DNA from: Nissolia schottii
Taxonomy: Eukaryota; Streptophyta; Magnoliopsida; Fabales; Fabaceae
Length of the DNA stretch: 64,000 nucleotides
Assembly: GCA_003254905.1 (NCBI GenBank)
Contig: QANU01099983.1
Location: 423,206-487,205 of the forward strand
Direction of reading: 5' to 3'
Under the pieces are notes generated by a model. It searched no databases and was not told the origin of the DNA. It saw nothing but the letters and a program-made list of their open reading frames with translations. This document shows positions 25,354-37,146 of this stretch, one piece after another. The position numbers and the translations under genes are program-made. Positions within the stretch are counted from its first letter, which is position 1. Each line of letters begins with the position of its first letter.

Positions 25354-26269
25354 TGTTTCTTCATCTTCCGTGACCATGAATCTCTTGCCGTTGCTGTCTA
25401 GTATCAAGTTATGAGCCGAGAGAGTAATTCAAAGTTTGTATTCTAGATGCCAATTCAGCTTACGTTTGTCCAGTCTTCTTCTATGTTTTGTAATGAAAAA
25501 AAATAGAAAAATGATAAATCAGAAGTTCATGTTGTAAGCAATTCTCAATAGCATGGTGTTCATTGCATTAAGATTCGTTCTTTTTTCTGAATTCGGAATC
25601 CCATTGAAGTCTCTATAAATCTGATCTGCTCCAGACGAATATGGCTACACCATTTGTAAACATGTGGTCCTATGTTCATTTTTTTCTTCTTCTATTTTTT
25701 AGATAAACTGAATAAACGTCTGTGTTCCGTGCACTTATTATTACAGCATGACATGGGCGCTTAGGTTTGATAAAAATTTGAACTCATTCATTCTATGCAC
25801 TAGTTTTGTGTTTGTGGTAATCTATCTACTAGAGACATTTAGGTTATACTAATTCCTCAATTTTATTTGGAGGATTAGTCACTCAGTGTTCAGTTATGCT
25901 TTGCTAATAATGCAAAGGCATATAGTTGTAGTTAAGCACGTACATATAAAAACGTTAATCAACAACAATAATAAGTGAATAATATCATATATAATGAAAG
26001 TATTGTCAAAAAGAGGTTGCATCATGCCGTAGTCACAGACTTAGTGCATAAGGGAAAATACAAAGGAATCATAAAAGAAGAACCCATAGACGTAGAATCG
26101 ACGATATATGACAAAAGTGGGGTTAGAGCTCTCGCATAGCACCCCAGTGGCAGCAATCCAGCCCTGCTTAGCCCCCTAGGGCTGCCTTCTTCAAAACCGT
26201 AGCAACTCTCTTGTGGAATTGGCAAAAGTCTCTTAAAACTAATATAAAATCGTGATTAAATAGCACAAT
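25354..26269. other. 3' UTR of the synthase gene and spacer
   Basis: The first 150-200 bp after the stop look like a 3' UTR, with A-rich AATGAAAAAAAATAG near 25490. Beyond that I see only AT-rich spacer. Confidence 0.4.
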
Positions 26270-27088
26270 TATAAAACCTGGCCTAGCCCGATCGGGTTTT
26301 GACTCGGTCCAACCGGGTTGACCCAAAACTCGGTGACCCGGCCATGGAGATTGGACCGATTATCTTATTGGATCGGCCATGTTCTAAACTCGGTGTGATT
26401 CGGTCGATTTTCATAAAAACAAGTGACTCAACCTGATTTGGTAGACCCAGTTGGGTCTTTTTTTTAAAGCAAAATAACGTCGTTTTAATAAAAAAATTAA
26501 AAAATAAAGAAAAATAGAAACGATGCTCAACACTTACCTCACTTGAGTTATTTCCCAATCATCAATATAAAAATGTGTTTATTTTATTTTGATTAGAGAT
26601 ATCTCGGATCAAACATCTTCATTAGAAATTCCATTATCCTAAGCTCCATTAATTGATCAAGATTTACTTAATGAAGGAGACATTGAACCTCAATATGACT
26701 TCATGACTCCTTGGACATAATCGTTATATGTAATGTATTTGTAATTTAAAACTTGGTTTACTTATGTTTGGAATTGAACCTGCCATTTGTGATTTAGGAC
26801 TTGAACTTGTATTATTTATGTATGGTATGTAATTTGAAATTTGAACCTTATTTATGTATTTTTAAGTCATTTTATATTATGATGGATATTTAAATAAATG
26901 CATATTATTTATTTGAGTTTTTTTTTTACTTTTTTTAGGTTGTATATATTTATTTATTTTTATTAGGTTATATGTTTATTTTTATTATTATTTTATTTAT
27001 ATTTGAGTCAACAAGTGATCTAGTGACCCCCTAGTTGAACCAATGACCTAATAGGGTGACCGGGTCAAGTCTCGGGTCGAGTTTTATA
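26270..27088. mobile_element. degenerate hAT-like DNA transposon (deletion derivative)
   Basis: The left end begins TATAAAACCTGGCC. The right end read on the minus strand begins TATAAAACTCGACCCGAG. Both sides carry many subterminal GACCCGG, GGTTGACCC and ACTCGGT motifs, as in plant hAT elements. The AT-rich middle holds a short frame around 26597-26719 ending EPQYDFMTPWT, which might be the tail of a transposase but has an internal stop. No 8-bp target duplication is evident, so the ends are approximate. Confidence 0.5.
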
Positions 27089-27789
27089 TCTATGTTAAAT
27101 AGTAGGATTCATGTCTAAAGCTAAATCTGTGAAGATTTGCTTTTAATTTCTATGTTGTGCTCCAAATTTTTTTCCTCTAATATGAATTTGCATCAAATCA
27201 GCTCCAATTTCTTTAAATCTTTAATGATCCTCTTGGCGATTTTTATTTTTCTATGAATAAAATAAAAACTACAAAAAGCACATAAAACCTACCAAATCTA
27301 AGATAAAGTAAAATATATTATCTCGTGACTATAAATAATTAAAATATGATAAAATTCTATAAAAATACTTAGAAAATAAGTAAATAAAACACTCAAATTA
27401 GAGATCGTCATCATCATTGACTGTATTTTGCTACAACGTGTGAAAACTAATGACCAATTTTCCGTCCTATTTGCATAACACTAATATCAGACTATGATAC
27501 ACTCCCATATGTGAATTATAGTACAAACTGCTGTCTGAATTCCAAGGCATAAACAGAATAGTGGAAACATCAATTGGAAAATCTACATATCCAACGGCTA
27601 GGTAGTTAACAACTGCAGAATAATTGAACGTACAGAGATATCTACATTCAATACTCAGTAGCGTAGTTTAAATAATAGGTAACAAACAATCAATATCACT
27701 TGCTCCAAATGATCCCTACTTTTTTCTCGATACAATAAAACAATGTTCATAAAAAACAAAAAAGGCACCTCTTGCTGCTTAAAGATGTA

Positions 27790-29712
27790 TCAATACAGGC
27801 TAAACCCAAAAAATTGGCTAATGATAATGGCGCAGCCGAGGGCTATTGCAATAAGGGAAGAAGCCCAAGTGAGTTTCTCAGTTATTCTAGGTACTCTATC
27901 TTTTAGTGCCTCGCTACATGATCCTATAAATACCGTATAGCTCCCCATCGCAACTACAGTTCCAAATAAGAACATGATGAGAAATGCAGCACCGGCCACG
28001 CGTGAAGGTAAAGCAAGGGCAGGCAATATTATCAACAATGCATCTGGTTGCAGTCCATGAACTATTCCAGTGGCAAAAGTAGCAAAACCAATCTTCTTCT
28101 TCTTCCCTACTGTAGGATTATCAAGTGATTCGTAGACACTAACATCGCACTCACCATTTTCTAGGGCGACACATGGGGTAGGCACTTCTGAAGCTTCCCT
28201 GATTCCCATAGCACCAATGACTAGCAGGGTGAGTCCGACAACCCTGGTGCCCCACGTTCGGATAACCTCGATGTGAAGCCGATCCTTCAGCAGCAAGAAT
28301 ATTAAGCCAAAGATAAGCTGGCCAGCATCATGGCCACAACCCCAAAGGGCACCAACAGCGGCACTCTCCATTCGGGTGCGGCCAATTGACAATGGAGCCA
28401 AAGCTGCAAGGTGGTCCGGCCCTGATAGTGTGTGCAAACAACCAGCAAAGAAACCAGTCCAAGCACTACTTAGGAGCTCAGTGCGGATTAGTTTTCCACC
28501 AACTGCAGCAGCAGCAGGACCTCCGGTCTTTGCAGCAGTTTGAAAGGTTGCAAAAGCTGCTGGAGCAAAAGCTGGTTGGATTAAGAGCATAACCAGAGCT
28601 GAGAGTATTACAAATGTCCGAGCTGTTATTGCCTGAGGGAAAAAGTATAAAGAATGATTTTTTTTTAAGCTCTATTTAAATGTTGGAGCTTGGAAAAAAT
28701 ATCGAACCCATAATTAATGCGTACGTTGAGTGCATATAATATAAACCCCAGCAACAAAAGTAACACGAATGCTAATAATAGTAATAAACCACAATTTCAA
28801 GCTCATCTATTTCAACAGAGTAATCAATCTTCCATTGAAACTTTCAATATATCTAAGTCTCTATTCAGTCATGTACGACTCAACATGAATGTTAAGGATC
28901 TGGATTTTGTAGCAGAAGTATTTGATTAAAAAGCCAACTTTGGTTGTTCGTAGTCCATACCCCCAAAACGATAGTTACCGAATAAAAGTTTAAAACACTA
29001 GCAGAACCACCATACATATGATTCAATCGTAATAAACATGACAATTGAAGTTTCAATTAGCAACACTGTTCACCCTTCAACAACACAAACCCCACGTGAA
29101 AGGCTACGTTCAGATTTTAATAATAGATTTAAGCATACATAACAAATTTTTAATTCAAAGTTTAGTCAAAGGGAATATTTTGCCTTAAAGGTAAGGAAAA
29201 GCAACAGAATAAACCATCTTCGTAGAATTTACTAACAATCACAAAATCAGCAAACACACGAATTCCCCAAAATATACCAATGACAACAACAACAACAAGG
29301 ATACTCCTGAAAAAACTGTATGCGACACAGAACATGACCGAATTCAGAAATGAACACAAACATCGCACAAATCACACCATAAAGCACGCACCTTTGGCTT
29401 TTGAGAACCCTCCTCAGTGATCTGATTGACGAATCGAGATTCGGGCACGGACCCATCAGAAGAAGAGGTGGCTCCAGAAGAAGAAAGCGACGGAAAATTG
29501 TTGGGTGGGTTCGATGAGGAAAATGGAGAAGGGTTTTGAAGGTTGGAAGAAATTGGGGTGACCCACTTGGAGCTTGAACGGGTGGAAGGGAAAAGGTTGA
29601 ACCTTTGGGGTTCGAATCGGTTGTTGGTGGAACGGATGAGGAAGGTGGAAGGCCTGAGATTTGTGTGAAGGGAAGGGAGAGAAGAGGAAGATGAAGATAG
29701 AAGCCTATCCAT
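27790..29712 (-). CDS. plastid-type NicO family (nickel/cobalt) transporter
   Basis: Minus strand, two exons, 29712-29392 and 28632-27790, joined in phase 0 across a GT-AG intron, giving 387 residues. Residues 1-60 are Ser-rich with few acidic residues, like a chloroplast transit peptide. A hydrophobic stretch starts at about residue 113. The core carries H174-x5-D180-H181 in the motif HTLSGPDHLAAL, a second motif GALWGCGHDAG, and VHGLQPDALL, all features of the NicO/high-affinity nickel transport family, plus several membrane helices. A charged loop with KKKK separates the two halves. Plant members are thought to be plastid membrane proteins; the substrate here is unproven. I recall Arabidopsis At2g16800 and At4g35080 as relatives. 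The intron (28633-29391) holds no other gene. Confidence 0.9.
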
Positions 29713-29829
29713 GGCTTCTTTCCCTAATTCACTGTTGAATGCGGCAATGAAGAATGTGTTGGGTGTAGGGTGGAGGAGAAGAAAGAAGGACTTGTTTGGA
29801 TAAAGTCTAGTTACGCACACCAACTTTTA

Positions 29830-31275
29830 ATTAGCTAACACAATTCAACACTTCGCAATTATGCTTTCCATTTTCCACCTTCTTTTGGGTGGGTGGGGGT
29901 GGGGTCTCAATTAGGGTTCAAAAGAAACTTATAATAATTTCTTTAAAAAATTGTTATTAACAAAGTTAAGCTATTTTCGGTATGGAAAATTTCACAGAGA
30001 TTAGAGTATGTCAAAATGAATTTCATCAATTTATTTTAATTTTATACTATCAACAACCGTAGCCCTTAAGTTATAAGGACAACCAAAGATGTTTGGGCTC
30101 AAAATATAATGTTTTGTGCGAAACATTTTTTTGTTACTGTTGAAAATAGTTATACCTCAAAATCAAACTAATTATAAATATTCCTTAAGACACGTACTAT
30201 TTTTTTATAAAAATAACATAAAAAAATAATAATATCTAGAGTTTGCTATGCTTCGGTTTTAATTAACATGGTTCAAGAATGAAAGGGATTTTTTTTTTAA
30301 TCTTAAAACAAATGTTCAAACAATTAAACATTAAATAATTAAAAAAAACCTCACCAAAAACATTTACTTAAAAATGAATATAATAATTCTTAATTTTACC
30401 ATGGCTCATCTCCTCTTCAATGAATGAAGTTATGCTAGTTGTCACAACATATGTGATATACCTTTTTTTTTAAAAAAAAAATCAAATTAAAGGTAAAATA
30501 TTACATTCATTAATGCAATGAATAATAATAAATATAAAGAGGTTCAAAGATCAAACACAGACTTAACGCAGAGGGATTTTTTGGATAGCTGATACAACAA
30601 CAAATGATATAATAATACTAAAGAAGAGACATGAAATAAAACAGAATTAAACTAACAAAACCTAAACTTAACATTCTATCTCAGGAAGATTACTTGTTGG
30701 TTGTTAATCTTTATACCCAATCATCATCAACACACATGACCTTCCCAAAAGTAACCCGTATTTAGCATTTTGTTTCTTTGGTTTTGAATTTTCCAAGCAT
30801 GTCCAACTGTTGTACTTGAATGGGAACCTAAGAAAAATCTTCATCCTCCATGACCATATCCTCACGTCATCTTCATCCAATGGTTACTTTTTTTTTTTTA
30901 TTATGCAAAGAAGATCATCCTGTAATAGAGTTGGTATCACCATCAACAGGTTGTTGAGTTGAAAATCCATCGCCGCCACCCATGAGATGCTGTTGCAGAG
31001 TCTCGACTAGAGCCACCACCACATCTAGAGGAACCTCCGTTGCTTCAAACCTGTTAGGATTCATGGTTTTGCAGCACAACAATGGAGGAAAGAGACACGC
31101 ACTAGGAGCGGGGGTTGCACATGAGGCCAAAGGGGGTGCATAAAGGCAACTAGAGATTGAACGATGGTCTAATGTGCTAGGAGCAACAAGAGAACCTTCA
31201 GTGGCAGAGGTTTTTCTCTATTAGGGTTTTATGTGATATATCTCTTTAATCTTGAAAAGAATTATTCCACTGTCA
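29830..31275. other. gene-free intergenic region
   Basis: AT-rich spacer. A 71-codon frame on the minus strand (31130-30915) is the only non-repetitive stretch; it matches no family I know and is probably chance. Confidence 0.4.
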
Positions 31276-32469
31276 TAAAATGTAATACCCTAGCTACCCG
31301 TTTATGCTTAAGTCGTACGCAGTGCTCACTAGGTTGTTAATTGCTTGGTGAGAATACTTATAGTCCTTTATTAATTTCAGAAATACTTGGTTAAGAAAAT
31401 ATGGACCGATTTCAGACTTTTTCCTTTAATTGTTTACTGTATAAAATATGAGCCGTGCTTTAGATAGAACATATAATACAAACGATAGAGCCTTGGGCTT
31501 ACGACTATCAATCAAGCATAACACAATAGGATAGATAAACAAACATATGGTCCATCACATATATTTACAAGAATTTACCTAAGTACTATAATAGTTAATA
31601 CACACATATCATGTCTGTCAAAATACAATATCCAACTACAAAACATAAGGGTTAACTGATACACAACTCCTTTAGCCCACCCCATCCTCCTTCATGACCC
31701 GTCCCCTTAGGTGTCTGCTTCACATAACAGCCCTTCATTGCTCCTCCTCTTGCTAGGCAGAGTCCTCGCCTGCCCTTAAAGTCAGAAACGCGTGGGGGGT
31801 GAGAACGTTGCGTCCTCTGTGGAATACCTTTAGCGTAGGGGATTTCTCATTACTTCGGTTATGGTCGAGGCCACTCAGGAGATCTCTAAGTGTTCATGCA
31901 TACTAGAGTTACTATTGATTATTATCATCCGTCTTAATCTTGAGTAGCTTTATTTAGTTTACTAGGTGACTGAGGATCTCTAGTCTTTGCATTACCTAGG
32001 GATTCGTGCTTATTACTTTATTCGCTTGAATACTGTAAGGTCCGATCGCATACTTGCTTAGTCTATAACTTCCATATAGGCTGTCTCGAGAGTTCTCTTG
32101 ACGGTAACTTTCATGACATACACTTACATACATACATAAATACAAACATCACATATTTTATGCATGAGGGGATCTGGGATTCTGTTACGCGCCCTGTCAA
32201 GTTTGTGTATCAGGGTCACGTCCTTCTTAGTTATTTATGTCCTTCCACCTTTGTAGCCATGGCCTCCGGCCACAATCTACTTGCGTTTCCGTATCGGTGT
32301 CGACTCGGCAGCGCTTTGACCGGTGTGGTAGCTAGCCACACATGCTCTTTGGCGTAATTCATACGATAGGAACAACCATCCAACTTAGGGTATGGTGAGG
32401 GGCTTGCCCTATTCGACACGACTAGGCGTGGACTCGTTCGTTCATTCTTTATCTTTCTTTGGGCCCTTT

Positions 32470-32590
32470 ACGTCACTACTTTGGGATATGTTGTGTTTTA
32501 ACGTCACTACTTTGGGACATATCTTGTCTTGACGTCACTACTTGGGGACGTATTGTGTTTTAACGTCATTACTTTGGGATGTATTGTCTG
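32470..32590 (+). repeat. 31-bp tandem repeat inside the solo LTR
   Basis: Four copies start at 32470, 32501, 32532 and 32563 with an exact 31-bp period. The unit is ACGTCACTACTTTGGGA followed by a TATTGTGTTTTA-type half. Confidence 0.9.
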
Positions 32591-33578
32591 TAGTATTAAA
32601 TTAGGTATGAGTTAGGTGATAACTTCTAGTTATCTAAGGATGTCCTAACCCCTAAATGACAACCATGTCCTCATGATGCATTTTGACATAACATATAATC
32701 ATTATTATTATCACACGTAATATAACATGGATAAGTGTTTGTTGGAACATACGGCCCACGAGAACTTCTTCAATCGCTTAACCACTGGTCCAAGTTAGCT
32801 TAGTGACCTAGGGCTCTCCAGGTCACTCAGCGCCCATGGGAACTCTCGGGTTACTTAGCCACCCAAGTCCAGGTTTGCATGGGAACTAGGGTTCAGGCAG
32901 CTCAGCGCCCCCTCAGGGTCGATCAACGGTTCTTGACGCCATCCAAGTCACAAAACAGAAACTTCCAAAACATTTTCTAAAGTTTTTCCCCAGTCCGCTC
33001 AGCGCCCTGGGCGTGACTTAAGGTCACACTGTTATTTTTCCTTTCCTCCAAACCATTCTCGTGCACGCTTCTTTGGGCTTCTCAACATGTTCCAACAATC
33101 ATAATATCAAATGTTCTTACTCAAAGAAAACACCAAAATCATTCATGCATCATTAGCCTATCATTTATCACATAATACATGATATTTTCATATACTCATA
33201 TACAACACTTAGAAGTCACCAAGGAGGTGAGTAAGCCAGGTTTACCCACTTCCTAAGAGTATTTGTTAGTGGTGAGGGTGATGAGAAAACATTTCCAAGA
33301 GTGCATAACTTTTCCTTGCTAATTTTCGGCTATGGCAACGTAACAACAGAGTGCACGAACAAAACGTGTTTAAACAAAACTAATAAATAAAGAACATAAG
33401 AAAATGAAAGCCATATGAGGGCTATTTATAGGTCTCATGGCTATGCCTTTCATTTAGATTTTGGGCCAAATTTTGGCCAAAATCAAATGAAAAAAGAAAA
33501 AGAAAAAGAAATGGAATAGGATAAGTATGCTTAGGTGGATGAGTTTATCATCTTTGACTTGTTGACCAAAGACTTGGG

Positions 33579-33580
<2 letters not shown>

Positions 33581-33610
<30 letters not shown>
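33581..33610. repeat. (GT)15 microsatellite
   Basis: Fifteen uninterrupted GT units inside the solo LTR. Confidence 0.95.
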
Positions 33611-33611
<1 letters not shown>

Positions 33612-34030
33612 GGTGAGCTACATGAGAGCTGATAGCCTTTGGCCATGTGTTTTAATTTTCGATCATGTTTGATCGTGTTTGGTCGTTAGCTGTTCATGTA
33701 TTTTGTATATGAGTGTCCTAAAAATATTCTGATCACACCATTGTGATCTACTAATTTTCCTAATATGGAATTTAAGTCAATCCAAAGTATTCGTAATTTT
33801 TCTTTCGTAACAATGTACTTTACGGATACCTTTGATGCATAATTAAATTCTGGTGACGAAAGATAATAAATCTGGTGTTTGCATATTTTTGCGAAATCGC
33901 GAACTATTATCTTTACGGACATTTTTGACGTATGAATTTATGTTTCAAAATTTTTATCTAAGTAAATGACTTGTATATGTATTTTTGTGGCGAGATTTTT
34001 ACTAAAGAAAAAACGAGATGTTATATAAAA

Positions 34031-36900
34031 CATCAATGTAAATTATACTACCTAGTAATTAAGTGATATTTTAGATAAAAATATAATACTTATTACTGAT
34101 TAAAGATAGAATGCCACTTTATTATTGGGTAAAACACCATTTATAAGTTTCATAACTATGTGATTATCTATCTTAATGTTGTCGGTAACTTTAAACTTGA
34201 TATATTTTCTTGATAAATGAAATAAAACAAAGACAATACTACACGGCTAAATCACTAGAGATGAGAGCCTCAAGCTCTCCCCAAGCTGAATTTCATAGCT
34301 GAAAATCAGCACTCAAATTGGCACCATGCTTCGTTATGAAGTCAGCGTTGCTATTAGTTGTTCTAGGAACAAGATCAAACCGAACATAACACCGCCCAAA
34401 AGTAAATCTCGGGAATCCTCGAGAAAATCAAGAGAGGCATACAATTATTTTTTAACTTAATGTTTGTCGTTGAGTATATATCGTATTATGTAAATATGTT
34501 ATAAAATAATTGTTAATAGACGCATGAAAAAGCATAAGTATCAAAATTTGAAACTGGTTATTTGAATAAATCAGAAAAGCAGCGAGATATACATCTGTTT
34601 AATAAAATTAATAATGTCAACCTCTTTTGATAGATACTTTAGTTAATTTACTTTATTAAAGAAGCTTAATTCCTCGTGAAAATAATAACATGATTTTCAA
34701 AAAATACTTATAAAAAAAAGTAATTATTAATGTTTAATCCTAAAATTACAAGTGTAATTTCTCTCACAATTTTTCTTTATCAATGTATTAGATAGAATGA
34801 GTATCACAACTTTTTAATATTTAAATTTAGAAGTAAAAGGACACCAAATCTACGTACGTATAATCGTGAGACCTTGGTCAAGTGTGATGTCGTTGATTGC
34901 TTGCAACCATTTGTTTAACAAAAAGAGTTGCTTGCAGCCATATTATTTAATTTGTTTTATAATTAAAAGTACACCAAAAATACGTACGTGTACTCGTGAG
35001 ATCTTGGTCAAGTATGACCTCGTAGAGTGCTTTTTGTACTAGGCACAATAATTTGTAACAAATAAATAAATACAACTCTATCTTTGCAGAACATGTGGCA
35101 CAATATGTACAGTAATATGTACAGCAACTAGCCTGTATAAAATATCCACCATAGTGCTTGCTGTCAACAAGGCCATATATGTTACTATTTTTTTGATTAG
35201 GAGATTCAATTTGCTCATGCTCCCTTTTTTTATTAGATAAGTCTATTAAATGCGTTAATGAAATGGATAAGTTCGGAATTGAAATTAATGATCTAGACAG
35301 TACCAGTAAGACATCTAACTCTTATGATTTTAAGAATTTTGTTATGAATCACTTGAAATCACTGATCAAACTAAGGTCGTCGAAAAGAAGATTTTAAATA
35401 AAATCGTTAAAATTAAGTAAAAACAAAAACATAAAAATGTAAATTTTATGTATTATTAAAAAAATATTATTTTAAAATATTTGTAATCTGCATAAATATA
35501 ATTTATATGTTGTAATATATAAAATTTTAATTAAAATTTACATAATAACATTTAACTCAATATTTTCATAAAAACAAATATCATAGACTTCTATAATAAT
35601 GATCAAAATACATATTATACATATTATACATATTAAAATACATATCATATTTATTACTCATTAGTAGTTACTACTAATACTCTCTCTTTTTTATTTTTTA
35701 ATTGTACACTTTGAGTTGTGCGTAAGTATTAAGGAAATTATTAAAAAATATAAAAATAAGAAAAAATTGATAGTATTTTATACAATTGTCCTCATTTAAT
35801 ATAAAGATAATGAAGATATTTTGAGTTATTAGTAGTATACAAATATGAGAGATAATGTCTATTTAATAGGAGTATAATAAGAAAAAAAATAGTTAATGTA
35901 ATATAGATTTAGCAAGTAAATAAATATTTGTGAAAATATCAAAATAGAAAGGTGAACAAGTAAAAAAAAAAAGGAAGAAGTCTGTTAACCAACATAAAAA
36001 AAAATAACAGAATCATTTAATTAGTTTGGTAGTGGTCATACTGATTAAAGTACACAACAAAATAAGGATTAAAATAAAACATCTAAAATAAATTATTTGT
36101 TGTCACTAAAACATCAATCTCAATTTCATTGCTATCATAATTTACACACTTATCTTGTCATCCATCTTCTTTATCTTTAAGAGGAAAAACATTATCTAGT
36201 TCCTCTCTCTAGTTCTGTATTCATTATGATCATTAAAATAATTATTTATCTCTAAATCATCATAAACTAGTCACTAGTAGGTGAAGAATGAGTATTATTG
36301 TCCAAAGGTCTAATATGTAAAGAGGCTCAAACATGAAACTTAACAAAAAGTGACTCAAAGATTCACATATAGATAAAAACATAATTATTAGTTATAAAAT
36401 GACGTTTTTACGTTTTTTTAACCTAAATTCATTTTTAAGTGTAATCCAACACGTTTTAGTGTTGTAAAAATATAAAAACTTACATTTTTATGTTTTAAAA
36501 TGCATTTTTAATCAACTATAAGCCAAACAGACAAAAGTAAAAAGATATATTTAAATTCTTATTTGAACAAAATCTATACTATTTTATTACTTACATGCTC
36601 TTTGAACTCGGAGCAATAGAACTTATAATCCTTCTAAAACTTAACATGTCATTTAGTTCTCTTCCTTATACATAGTCCTTTTGTAATGGTTAACTAGAAT
36701 CATAATAACTACTAATAATTTCAATAACAATTATCAAGTATATATTAATCAAAGTATCATAACAATCAAAATAAATATCCAATATTTACTTAACAACTTT
36801 TAATGACTTTTCAATCTCCTTAAAAATGGTGAGCCAAAAAATGGGAGTGGATTGAAACCTAGACACCAAGAACGCCTTTCTTTTATGAAGTAGTGATTTT
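34031..36900. other. gene-free intergenic region
   Basis: Very AT-rich; no coding frame supported. It contains the 69-bp direct repeat pair and short ATTATACAT iterations near 35600-35650. Confidence 0.5.
34834..35032. repeat. 69-bp direct repeat pair (period 130 bp)
   Basis: 34834-34902 and 34964-35032 share TAAAAG.ACACCAAA, TACGTACGT, TCGTGAGA, CTTGGTCAAGT and TGCTT in register. A TTGCTTGCA(A/G)CCAT motif also recurs in the spacer between them. This is an old local tandem duplication with no coding content. Confidence 0.85.
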
Positions 36901-37146
36901 CTGTTGGCTGGAGCTATTTTACTGTTTTGGAAAGGAAATAAAATAACTAACGGGGGGTGGGGCCCACTTTGCAACGGAAAAACAAAAATGCGCCACGTAG
37001 GATGGAATTCGGATGAGCAAGAAAGAAGTGGTAGTATCTCAATCTCCTGGTTCTACAATTCGAGCTACTCCCTCCTCTCCTTCCTGCTAACGCTAAATGC
37101 TCTTCCTCTTCCACTCTCTCTCTCTGCTCCTTCTCCTTCCTCATCC

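Larger units (their letters stand above)
31281..34025 (-). mobile_element. large solo LTR, Ty3/gypsy-like
   Basis: The element starts TGTAATACCC and ends GAGATGTTATA, and is flanked by TAAAA on both sides (31276-31280 and 34026-34030), a 5-bp target duplication. Read on the minus strand it begins like legume gypsy LTRs, with a TATAAATA at 33430-33423 and a long downstream part including ACTCACCTCCTTGGTGAC. No primer-binding site, polypurine tract, gag or pol is present, and I find no second copy of the ends, so it is best explained as a solo LTR left by recombination. It contains a 31-bp tandem repeat and a GT microsatellite. The gypsy assignment rests on length and termini only. Confidence 0.75.

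Noticed and set aside
28386-28592. 68-codon Gln-rich plus-strand frame
   Set aside because: Antisense reading of the Ala-rich N-terminal part of NicO exon 2.
30915-31130. 71-codon minus-strand frame beginning MASCATPAPSAC
   Set aside because: No recognisable domain, splice partners or promoter; likely chance in a GC-richer patch.
35665-35885. Possible Stowaway-type MITE (TACTAATACTCTCTC on the left, GGAGTATAATA on the right)
   Set aside because: The inverted similarity of the ends is short and interrupted, and no TA duplication could be fixed.
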